Below are positions 27,331-33,831 of a stretch of DNA of 64,000 bases, in pieces (the stretch's first letter is position 1; every line of letters starts with the position of its first letter). The notes beneath the pieces are model-generated. The model was not told the origin of the DNA and ran no database searches. It saw only the letters and a list, made by a program, of their open reading frames with translations. Where the stretch lies: assembly GCA_019634925.1 (NCBI GenBank), contig JAHCAL010000005.1, positions 186,001 through 250,000 of the forward strand, written 5' to 3'. The translations under genes and the position numbers were made by a program. This stretch comes from Pseudomonadales bacterium. GTDB lineage: Bacteria > Pseudomonadota > Gammaproteobacteria > Pseudomonadales > Azotimanducaceae.

Positions 27331-28164
27331 TCAGCTGCCCTCCTGACGTCCGTCCTGGGTCGTCCTGCCGGCCACTGCGCCCGGGCGCTTTGCCCCGAAC
27401 GTGCTCCGCGCCGCCATACCCGAAAACCAGCGTACCAGCCCGCGCGGCTGGTACTGCAGCCAAGTGACCATCGCCTGGTTGGCGAGTCCGGGAATACGGA
27501 CCACGTCTCCGGCCAGACACGCCCGGTAACCATCCTGCGCGACTTCCCGTGCGCTTGTCATGAACGGGCCGGCCAGTTCCAGCGGCTCGATGTCGGCGAT
27601 CATGTCGGTACGGGTCGGACCTGGACAGAGGGCGGTCACGGTCACACCGGTGCCCTTGAGGTCCTCGGCGAGGCTTTCGCTCAACGACAGGACGAACGCC
27701 TTGGTCGCGCTGTACAACGCGATCCCCGGCACGGCCTGGAATCCCGCGACGGAAGCCACGTTGAGGATACGCCCGCGGCCACGCGCGAGCATGGCGGGCA
27801 GCACGCCCTGGGTGAGTTCGACGAGGCTGGCCATGTTGACCTGCATGAGGTTCCGGGCAGTCCGGCCGTCCATCGACTGAAAGGGTCCCGAGGCTGCGAC
27901 GCCGGCGTTGTTCACCAGGATGCCCACCTCGACTTCATGATCATCCAGGTCGGCGAGCAGGCGCCGCGCGCCCTTGCGACGACCGAGGTCGGCCGGTATC
28001 ACGGTGACCTGAACCTTGCCGCGCAGTTCTTCGGCCAACGCTTCGAGGCGCTCCTCGCGCCGTGCCGTCAGTACCAGGCCATGGCCGTGCCGGGCGAATT
28101 CCCGCGCCAGTTCCTGGCCGATGCCGGGCGAAGCGCCAGTGATCAATGCGGTCGGTTTGCTCAA
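27331..28164 (-). CDS. Short-chain dehydrogenase/reductase
   Basis: A 277-residue classical SDR: TALITGASPGIGQELA (TGxxxGxG cofactor motif), VNNAG, catalytic Ser in NVASVAGF and YSATK (YxxxK). Arg in LTARREERL suggests NADP(H). It is longer than PhaB and lacks its specific features, being closer to DltE/YqjQ-type SDRs, so acetoacetyl-CoA reductase activity should not be assumed despite the phaC neighbour. The start is a TTG at 28164 with AGGAACAAGG upstream; the N-terminus MSKPTALITG supports it. phaC begins 2 bp after its stop. Confidence 0.88.
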   Translation of the reverse strand: MSKPTALITGASPGIGQELAREFARHGHGLVLTARREERLEALAEELRGKVQVTVIPADLGRRKGARRLLADLDDHEVEVGILVNNAGVAASGPFQSMDGRTARNLMQVNMASLVELTQGVLPAMLARGRGRILNVASVAGFQAVPGIALYSATKAFVLSLSESLAEDLKGTGVTVTALCPGPTRTDMIADIEPLELAGPFMTSAREVAQDGYRACLAGDVVRIPGLANQAMVTWLQYQPRGLVRWFSGMAARSTFGAKRPGAVAGRTTQDGRQEGS

Positions 28165-28184
28165 GCGCCTTGTTCCTTACCTGA

Positions 28185-28212
28185 GACTCGAAACCCGAAA
28201 CCCGAGACCCGA
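28185..28212. repeat. Four tandem heptamers upstream of the SDR-phaC operon
   Basis: GACTCGA, AACCCGA, AACCCGA, GACCCGA in direct succession, 21-48 bp upstream of the SDR start codon. It could be a binding array or simply a short tandem repeat. No function is known to me. Confidence 0.5.
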
Positions 28213-28298
28213 ATCGGTGTTCGCGAACGCAAGCCTTTGGCTCGCCGGGTTTGCCGGTGGCCCGCACTAGGATCACGTAGAGTTTCGCATTCCGCAAC

Positions 28299-28333
28299 GA
28301 AAAAGCCCGTGAATTCATCCGAACTCACGGGCT
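28299..28333 (-). terminator. Rho-independent terminator of the phasin gene
   Basis: On the minus strand AGCCCGTGA and TCACGGGCT form a 9-bp stem around a 12-base loop, followed by TTTTT. It lies 62 bp after the phasin stop and before the SDR-phaC operon, so most phasin transcripts probably end here. Confidence 0.9.
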
Positions 28334-28395
28334 TCTGGCGGATCTGGCGGTCACGCGTACGAACGCGTGGCCCCAAAAGCCGGGTCAGGCGCCGA

Positions 28396-28722
28396 TCAGG
28401 CAGCGGCCTGCTGGTCTTCGTCGTTATTCGAAATGACGCCGCGCAGCACGGTGCCGGTCTGTTCGACGGCATTCTTCAGGATCTCACCGCGCGCCTTGAA
28501 GTCTTCCTGGATACCCTGCCACAGGCTCTGACCATAGCCGCGCTGCAGTTCGACGAACGCGCCGAGTTCACGGACTTCCGGCAGCTTCTGGAAGTAGTCC
28601 TGGTTCAGCTCGATGTACTTCTTGAAGTTCTCGGCGCTGAGTTCGGCGATCTTGCGGAACGTCGCCGTGTTGATTTCGAACAGATCGCGGCCGGCCTGGG
28701 TGGTCTTCTCGAATACGTTCAT
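28396..28722 (-). CDS. Phasin family protein
   Basis: A 108-residue helical, amphipathic protein (MNVFEKTTQAGRDL, then ELSAENFKKYIELNQDYF) of phasin type, with a poly-Ala end. Phasins coat PHA granules and set their size. ATG at 28722 follows AGGAG. The gene lies between a terminator and a strong palindromic region that may be its operator, and sits next to phaC and the wax-ester synthase. The small size is normal for this group. Confidence 0.88.
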   Translation of the reverse strand: MNVFEKTTQAGRDLFEINTATFRKIAELSAENFKKYIELNQDYFQKLPEVRELGAFVELQRGYGQSLWQGIQEDFKARGEILKNAVEQTGTVLRGVISNNDEDQQAAA

Positions 28723-28774
28723 CAAAAGTCTCCTGATTCGGTTGTGGTGGCGATCGCGGGACTTCTATTGCGAT

Positions 28775-28825
28775 GCACAACGAAATTGTGCGCCACACAA
28801 AAAGTCATTGCAAGCACTTTTTGTG
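28775..28825. promoter_or_regulatory. Palindromic phasin promoter region, candidate PhaR operator
   Basis: Two inverted repeats lie 53-103 bp upstream of the phasin ATG: GCACAA (28775-28780) with TTGTGC (28786-28791), and CACAAAAAGT (28796-28805) with ACTTTTTGTG (28816-28825) around CATTGCAAGC. TGC/GCA-rich palindromes of this kind are bound by PhaR at phasin promoters in other bacteria; a phaR gene lies 2.8 kb away. Assignment is inference. Confidence 0.5.
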
Positions 28826-28840
28826 CGACGCACCAACCAA

Positions 28841-30385
28841 TCAGGCCGCTTCCGACCGCTGCGGCAATTCACCGTCCGAGGCCATGCGAGCCCCGGACAT
28901 CCCGGCGCGGTCGGCCGGCTGCGCGCGGCGCGGGAATGGAACCGGCACACCCTGGCCGGCGCTACCCGCGACGCGGCTCCCGAGCACCGCTTCGGTGAGT
29001 TCGGCGAATGCCGCGAGCATGTCGTCCCGGAACAAGCCTGCATCCGGCAGTGCGCGTGCACAGCCGGTCACGCCGAAGAACAGATGATCCACATAGCTCT
29101 GGACGGTGACATTGACTGCCTGGCCATGAGCCGGGATGGATACCGGATAGTGCGTGAGAACGCGACCGCCGAGCGAGTACAGGGGCTTGCGCGGCCCTGG
29201 CACGTTGGACACGACCATGTTGAACGGCAACGCGGGCTGCGGGAGTTCCGCCAGGTTGGTCGCCTCGACGAACCGCGCGGCCGTACCCAGGAGACCCGGC
29301 AAACCCGGCAACGCGACGTTCGTGTCGTAGCTCGTGGCCAGGTCCGCGACCACGCCCTTGGCCTGCACGGAGGATTTCGCGATGCGCAGCAGGCGCTTGA
29401 CCGAGTCGGCCTCGTCCGTTGCAAACGTGACCTGCATCATCGTCACCTGGTTGTTCAGCGACTTGTCGCCGGGTCGGCGCAGCGAAACCGGACAGCCGGC
29501 GATCAGCGAGCGGGCGGGTAATTGGCCCTTGCGATCCAGGTAGCGACGCAACGCGCCACCGCAGACTGCGAGAAACACGTCGTTCAGTGTGGCACCGGTG
29601 ACCTTGCCGATCGCCTTCGTCTCCGCCAGCGGCAGTTCACCGGTGGCATAGCTGCGCGCCTTCAGGACGCTGCGGTTGAACGCTGTGTGCGGCGCCGGCT
29701 CTGCGGCTGCACCCAGACCCTTGCCGGGGTCGACGGCGCGCTGCAACAGACGCACGCCGGTATCCAGGTATTTGAACAGGCTGCGCGCCTGGCGGACCTG
29801 GTAGCCGGCCAGGTTGTCCAGGGCCGCCAGCAGCAGACGGGCCGGAGCCTCGGCGCTGGGGCGTGCTGCCTGGTCCGCCGGCGGCGCCTCGATCACGTCG
29901 CCTTCGGGTGCTTCGTCGAATACCGCGCGTACCGCATTCTGGCCCGATACGCCATCGAGGCAGGCATGGTGGACGCGGTTGTAGTACGCGATGCGCCCCC
30001 CTTCGAGCCCGGTGAGAACCCAGATCTCCCAGAGCGGCCGGTTCCGGTCGAGGGGCAGCGCATGCAGGGTCGCGATGGCCGCTTCGAACTGCGCGCGCCC
30101 GCCCGGTGCGGGCACCGGGTATTCGCGGACATGGTGATCGAGATCGAATGCGTCGTCGCGCACCCAGACCGGATGATCGAGCCCGAGCGGCGTGTGCTGC
30201 AGCCGGCTCGTGAAATACGGCACCCGATGCAGCCGTGCGCCAACCGTTTCCCGGAACCGCGCTACCCAGGTCGTCATGTCCGCACCGGGCGGCGGCTCGA
30301 CCACCTGTACCGAAGCGATGTGCTGGGGACAGCGCGCGGTTTCGGCGTAGAGAAAGGCAGCATCCAGTCCAGCCAGCTTATACAT
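28841..30385 (-). CDS. Wax ester synthase / diacylglycerol acyltransferase (WS/DGAT)
   Basis: A 514-residue bifunctional acyltransferase with the catalytic HHxxxDG motif as HHACLDG (residues 139-145), an N-terminus MYKLAGLDAAFLYAET and the conserved SNVPGP and ND segments (TLNDVFLAV) of the family. It esterifies fatty alcohols or diacylglycerol with acyl-CoA to make wax esters or triacylglycerol at the inner membrane. ATG at 30385 follows GGAGGAG. It transcribes toward the phasin gene, with 118 bp between, and stands beside the PHA genes, so both storage polymers are probably produced by this strain. Confidence 0.93.
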   Translation of the reverse strand: MYKLAGLDAAFLYAETARCPQHIASVQVVEPPPGADMTTWVARFRETVGARLHRVPYFTSRLQHTPLGLDHPVWVRDDAFDLDHHVREYPVPAPGGRAQFEAAIATLHALPLDRNRPLWEIWVLTGLEGGRIAYYNRVHHACLDGVSGQNAVRAVFDEAPEGDVIEAPPADQAARPSAEAPARLLLAALDNLAGYQVRQARSLFKYLDTGVRLLQRAVDPGKGLGAAAEPAPHTAFNRSVLKARSYATGELPLAETKAIGKVTGATLNDVFLAVCGGALRRYLDRKGQLPARSLIAGCPVSLRRPGDKSLNNQVTMMQVTFATDEADSVKRLLRIAKSSVQAKGVVADLATSYDTNVALPGLPGLLGTAARFVEATNLAELPQPALPFNMVVSNVPGPRKPLYSLGGRVLTHYPVSIPAHGQAVNVTVQSYVDHLFFGVTGCARALPDAGLFRDDMLAAFAELTEAVLGSRVAGSAGQGVPVPFPRRAQPADRAGMSGARMASDGELPQRSEAA

Positions 30386-30764
30386 GACGCTCCTCCGGTT
30401 CCGTGTGTCGCAACGATAGCCCCTGTGGGTTACAGATACGTTTCAGCAAGGTCCATGCCAGCAGCGATCGCCGCTCGTAACTGCCTGAATTTACGGGACG
30501 ATCCGCGAAATTCCAGATTCAGACGCAGGCCGGGCGAGCGGTGTCGGGTCGCCGATCTGCCCTGCCGGGGTGCGCGGCCGACCCAGGATGGGGCATGGCG
30601 ACTGGCGCGGGCGCGCAGTTTAGCCATGTCGGCTCTCGATGCAAGCACCGCGGTCAACCCTGCCATAGTCGACACACAGCACCGTCCCGCACCGCACAAG
30701 ATTACCGTTGACCGGCCGGGGCTTCTCCGTAACACTCCGGTCACATCAGTCGCTGAAGCGGCCC
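30386..30764. other. Divergent intergenic region between WS/DGAT and alpha/beta hydrolase
   Basis: About 380 bp holding the promoters of both genes. A 104-codon minus-strand frame (30430-30744) is arginine-rich, has no ribosome site and resembles no family, so I do not call it. No clear inverted repeat or known box was seen. Confidence 0.5.
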
Positions 30765-31589
30765 GTGTATCAAGAGATTGACGTCGAGCAGAGCCGGGGA
30801 CGAAGTCCCTCGGTATGGCACGCCGCGACCGAGTTGCCGCGGGTCGTCTTCGAATTCTCCTCGCTTCTATATACGTGGCCGTTGCTCGGCACGGCGCCGC
30901 GCGGTGATGGGCATCCTGTGCTGGTCCTCCCGGGTTTCACGGCAGGGGACGAATCGACGGTCATGCTGCGTCGCTACCTCGGCCGGCTAGGCTACACCCC
31001 GCTGCCCTGGGGGCTCGGCCGCAATACCGGCAGCTTCGCGCTGCAGGAGCAGCTGTTCGAGCGGTTCCGCGCGCTCGCCGGCGGGGATCCGCGACGCATC
31101 TCGATCATCGGCCAGAGCCTTGGTGGGGTGTTTGCGCGGGAACTCGCGCGGCAGTTCCCGGATCGTGTGCGGTTCGCGATCACGCTCGGCAGCCCGTTCT
31201 CCTCGGAAGGCCCCGAGAGCGCGAACGGCGCCGTGGCACGGCTCTTCCAGTACATGTCGGGCATGACGCGCGAGCAGATGCGCGACCAGATGCTGCGTTA
31301 CCCGGCCGAGGCGCCGCCCGTTCCCTGCAGCGCCGTCTACAGCAAGTCGGACGGGGTGGTCCACTGGTCGAGCTGTCTCGAGTATCCCGGCACCGAGGCC
31401 GAGAATATCGAGGTGGTCGCCAGCCACACCGGCATGGCCATGAATCCCGTTGTCTACCACATCATCGCCGACCGCCTGGCGCAGCCCGAGGGGCGCTGGA
31501 AGCCGTTCGATCGGTCGCGCGGGTGGCGGGCGCTGGTCTACCCCCAACCGGAACGCAAGACTGCGAAGGTGCCAGCGTGCGCGAACTGA
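30765..31589 (+). CDS. Alpha/beta hydrolase (lipase/PGAP1-like)
   Basis: A 274-residue protein with an alpha/beta-hydrolase core: VLVLPGFTAGDES, WGLGRNTG, the nucleophile elbow GQSLGG (Ser), an acid in YSKSDGVVHW and a His in ASHTGMAMNP. It probably cleaves esters or thioesters, perhaps of storage lipid or PHA, given the neighbours. The start is uncertain: GTG at 30765 is preferred, a TTG at 30708 would add 19 residues, and neither has a strong ribosome site. Its 3' end overlaps phaR by 13 bp. It is clearly related to the hydrolase at 32052-32771, so phaR is bracketed by paralogues. Confidence 0.82.
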   Translation: MYQEIDVEQSRGRSPSVWHAATELPRVVFEFSSLLYTWPLLGTAPRGDGHPVLVLPGFTAGDESTVMLRRYLGRLGYTPLPWGLGRNTGSFALQEQLFERFRALAGGDPRRISIIGQSLGGVFARELARQFPDRVRFAITLGSPFSSEGPESANGAVARLFQYMSGMTREQMRDQMLRYPAEAPPVPCSAVYSKSDGVVHWSSCLEYPGTEAENIEVVASHTGMAMNPVVYHIIADRLAQPEGRWKPFDRSRGWRALVYPQPERKTAKVPACAN

Positions 31590-32029
31590 AGAAGTACCCG
31601 AACCGGCGTCTCTACGACCTGACCGACAGCCACTACGTGACGGTGGATGACGTGCGCCGCATGATCCTCAAGGGCGAAAGTATCCGGGTCCTGGACAGCA
31701 AGGACAGCTCGGACATCACCCGCAGCATCCTGCTGCAGATCCTGGCCGAACAGGAAGCCGAGGGGCACGAGCCGGTGCTCACCAACCGGGCGATCGAACA
31801 GATCATCCGCTTCTACGGCAATAACGCGGGCAACGTCGTGTCCCGCTACATCGAGCAGAGCATCCTCACGTTCTTCGAGCACCAGGATCAGTTCCGCAAA
31901 CGGCTGCGCGAGATGAACGACCTGAACCCGTTCAATTTCATGCGCCAGGCCATGGAGCGTGCATTCGGCGATCAGCGCCGAACCGGGCGCACGCCCGACA
32001 AATCGACGGAGCCTCCGCCGGAGGGCTGA
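31577..32029 (+). CDS. phaR: Polyhydroxyalkanoate synthesis repressor PhaR
   Basis: A 150-residue regulator starting MRELKKYPNRRLYDL, the PHB/PHA accumulation regulator DNA-binding domain, followed by the PHB granule-binding region (SDITRSILLQILAEQE) and a flexible acidic/basic tail. PhaR binds phasin promoters and nascent PHA granules; when granules form it leaves DNA and phasin is made. GTG at 31577 is chosen because the conserved RELKKYPNRRLYD must be included; it overlaps the upstream hydrolase by 13 bp and AAGG precedes it. The phasin promoter with palindromes at 28.8 kb is its likely target. Confidence 0.96.
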   Translation: MRELKKYPNRRLYDLTDSHYVTVDDVRRMILKGESIRVLDSKDSSDITRSILLQILAEQEAEGHEPVLTNRAIEQIIRFYGNNAGNVVSRYIEQSILTFFEHQDQFRKRLREMNDLNPFNFMRQAMERAFGDQRRTGRTPDKSTEPPPEG

Positions 32030-32051
32030 GCGGCAGCGAGGCAAGCGCGCG

Positions 32052-32771
32052 TCAGGATGCGTCGGCCGCCGCTCCGTGGTGGCGCGCCAGCGCGCGGGCG
32101 ATCCTGCGGTAGACCTCGACGTGTGCCACGAGACCCATGTGGCTGCAGTCAACCGCTTCATGAACGATCCCGGGCGTGAGGTCGTCCAGACAGGCCTCCC
32201 GTGACACGATGCCGTCGGTCGGCGAGTAGATGGCGGTCACGGGCACCCGGATCGGCCGGGCCTGACGCTCCGCGACGATGCGCGAGATCTGTTCTGCGGT
32301 GATCCCGGTGGCGCGCGTGACCCAGGCACCGACCCGGGTCCCGTGCACGCCGCCGCGGACGGGACTGCCCAGCGTGACGACCGATCGCACCAGATCCGGC
32401 CGGTCACGAGCGACCTCGCGCGCCATCACGCCGCCCCTGCTCCAGCCAACGAGGCTCGGCAGCGCAGCGGAACGCGCACGCATCTTTTCGAGACGCTCGA
32501 CGATTCGCGGCAGGTACCCGAGCATGGGTCCCCGGTTCTGGCCCAGTCCCCAACCAGAGGCGTCGTAGCCGAGGCTCTGCAGGAATTGCCGCAGCAGCCA
32601 GGTCGGCGTGTCGTCGGCGAGGAAACCGGGCAGCACCATGACCGGCCCACTGCCGCCAGGTACCTGGCGGCGCAGCAACGGGAGCTGGAGCATCACGCGC
32701 CACGCCTCCGCCGCAAGGCGTCCCTCGAGCAGAAGATGGAAGCCCGGGGGCGGGCCGATCGTTTCGCGCAT
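32052..32771 (-). CDS. Alpha/beta hydrolase, paralogue of the phaR-upstream hydrolase
   Basis: A 239-residue protein with VMVLPGFLADDTPT, the shared WGLGQNRG motif, nucleophile elbow GWSRGG (Ser), YSPTDGIV (acid) and a C-terminal DCSHMGLVAH (His). The order and spacing of these motifs match the hydrolase at 30765-31589, so the two probably arose by duplication. Ester substrates are likely but unspecified. It is convergent with phaR (22 bp apart). ATG at 32771 is the first in frame; the N-terminal 45 residues resemble a short membrane-proximal helix. Confidence 0.85.
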   Translation of the reverse strand: MRETIGPPPGFHLLLEGRLAAEAWRVMLQLPLLRRQVPGGSGPVMVLPGFLADDTPTWLLRQFLQSLGYDASGWGLGQNRGPMLGYLPRIVERLEKMRARSAALPSLVGWSRGGVMAREVARDRPDLVRSVVTLGSPVRGGVHGTRVGAWVTRATGITAEQISRIVAERQARPIRVPVTAIYSPTDGIVSREACLDDLTPGIVHEAVDCSHMGLVAHVEVYRRIARALARHHGAAADAS

Positions 32772-32889
32772 GCTCTAATCCGTCGGTTTCAGTAACCTAC
32801 GGAAACGATTTAAGGACCAATCGATCCCCGGAGCAATCCCGGTGCCGATTGCCGTGGCGCGCGGACCCGGGTCCGTCCGAGCGGAATGT

Positions 32890-33003
32890 TCAGGTCAGCA
32901 CAGCCGCGAGCGCGATGAGCGCAAGCGTGACGCCGACCAGCACGGCGACGTTCACGCCGATCTTGCGAAGGGTTCCGGCGTCTTCGGTCGTGATGTATTG
33001 CAT
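32890..33003 (-). CDS. 37-residue single-pass membrane protein
   Basis: ATG at 33003 opens a frame of 37 codons and a TGA: N-terminus MQYITTEDAGTLRKIG, then one helix (VNVAVLVGVTLALIALAAVL). GGGAAGCAGGG lies just upstream as a possible ribosome site. A perfect FNR/Anr site is centred 67 bp before the ATG. The polar N-terminal segment followed by a single helix is typical of small inner-membrane subunits or regulators. It lies 95 bp downstream of tRNA-Cys on the same strand. Not found by length-based gene calling; function unknown. Confidence 0.62.
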   Translation of the reverse strand: MQYITTEDAGTLRKIGVNVAVLVGVTLALIALAAVLT

Positions 33004-33063
33004 GGCCCTGCTTCCCGGTTGGTGACGTTGCCGGGAAGCTAACCGCCCTGCGTGGGCGCAGGT

Positions 33064-33077
33064 TTGATCGGGATCAA
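33064..33077. promoter_or_regulatory. Perfect FNR/Anr box
   Basis: TTGAT-CGGG-ATCAA, all ten consensus bases present. Its centre (33070.5) is about 31 bp from a minus-strand TTAGCT at 33037-33042 that could be the -10, which is the class II spacing in which FNR sits at -41.5. The likely target is the 37-residue membrane protein starting at 33003. Confidence 0.65.
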
Positions 33078-33098
33078 GCCGCGAGCGAATGGCGAATC

Positions 33099-33172
33099 TG
33101 GAGGCTGGGGTCGGAATCGAACCGGCGTACGCGGAGTTGCAGTCCGCTGCATGACCACTCTGCCACCCAGCC
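33099..33172 (-). tRNA. tRNA-Cys (GCA)
   Basis: On the minus strand: acceptor GGCTGGG pairs with CCCAGCC, and TCCA follows (33099-33102). The anticodon stem GCGGA/TCCGC encloses CTGCAAC with anticodon GCA. T-arm GGTTCGATTCC is present. It follows pgsA, as in many gammaproteobacteria where tRNA genes sit after uvrC-pgsA. Confidence 0.97.
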
Positions 33173-33248
33173 AGAGGCGGCGCATTCTAGCGATGTTTGG
33201 AAGCGAGCGCGAGACGTTGCACCGCACCCGCAGAAGCCACCGCGCGGC

Positions 33249-33818
33249 CTATTCGCCGCTCTGTTCCCAACCGCTCTGCAACGACGGCCACGCGGCACGC
33301 AGGTACAGCACCATCGACCAGAGCGTCATCACCGCCGCAATGTAGAGCAGCACGTAGCCAAGGATCACCAGGGACAGGCGGAAGTCCGGCGGATTCGCGA
33401 GCAGTACCACCAGCGCGACCATCTGGAACGTGGTCTTGACGCGTCCGAGCCACGCGACGCCGACCAGGCCGCGTCGGTTCATCTCCGCCATCCACTCGCG
33501 CAGCGCGCTGACGACGATCTCCCGGCCCACGATGACCATGGCCGGCAGGGTGAGCCAGAGCGTGTGATGGTGGCCGACCAGCAGCACCAGCGCGGTCACG
33601 ACGATCAGTTTGTCCGCGACGGGGTCGAGGAAGGCGCCGAACGGCGTGGTCTGGTTCAGGCGGCGCGCGAGGTAGCCGTCGAGCCAGTCCGTGAAGGCGG
33701 CGAGCGAGAACAGCGCCGCAGCCAGCAGGTAGGTTCCGGACACCGGCAGGATGTACGCCAGCACGAAAACCGGCACCAGCAGGATGCGCACGAGCGTCAG
33801 AATGTTGGGCAGGTTCAT
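33249..33818 (-). CDS. pgsA: CDP-diacylglycerol-glycerol-3-phosphate 3-phosphatidyltransferase
   Basis: A 189-residue membrane enzyme making phosphatidylglycerol phosphate, the committed step to phosphatidylglycerol and cardiolipin. The CDP-alcohol phosphotransferase signature DGxxARxxxxxxxxGxxxDxxxD is complete (DGYLARR, then FGAFLDPVADK). About four to five hydrophobic helices are visible. ATG at 33818 gives the usual MNLPNILTLVR N-terminus; the frame runs into uvrC upstream. It begins 13 bp after the uvrC stop. tRNA-Cys follows. Confidence 0.95.
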   Translation of the reverse strand: MNLPNILTLVRILLVPVFVLAYILPVSGTYLLAAALFSLAAFTDWLDGYLARRLNQTTPFGAFLDPVADKLIVVTALVLLVGHHHTLWLTLPAMVIVGREIVVSALREWMAEMNRRGLVGVAWLGRVKTTFQMVALVVLLANPPDFRLSLVILGYVLLYIAAVMTLWSMVLYLRAAWPSLQSGWEQSGE

Positions 33819-33831
33819 CGAATCAGGTCCA

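Noticed and set aside
27331..28164. SDR next to phaC as acetoacetyl-CoA reductase PhaB
   Set aside because: It is longer than PhaB and its sequence is closer to DltE/YqjQ-type SDRs; position alone is not enough.
28796..28825. Palindrome as terminator of the WS/DGAT gene
   Set aside because: It lies just after that gene, but the stem is A/T-rich and no U-tract follows the second arm; an operator role fits better, though termination is not excluded.
30430..30744. 104-codon minus-strand frame in the WS/DGAT-hydrolase gap
   Set aside because: Arg-rich, no ribosome site and no recognisable domain; treated as noncoding.
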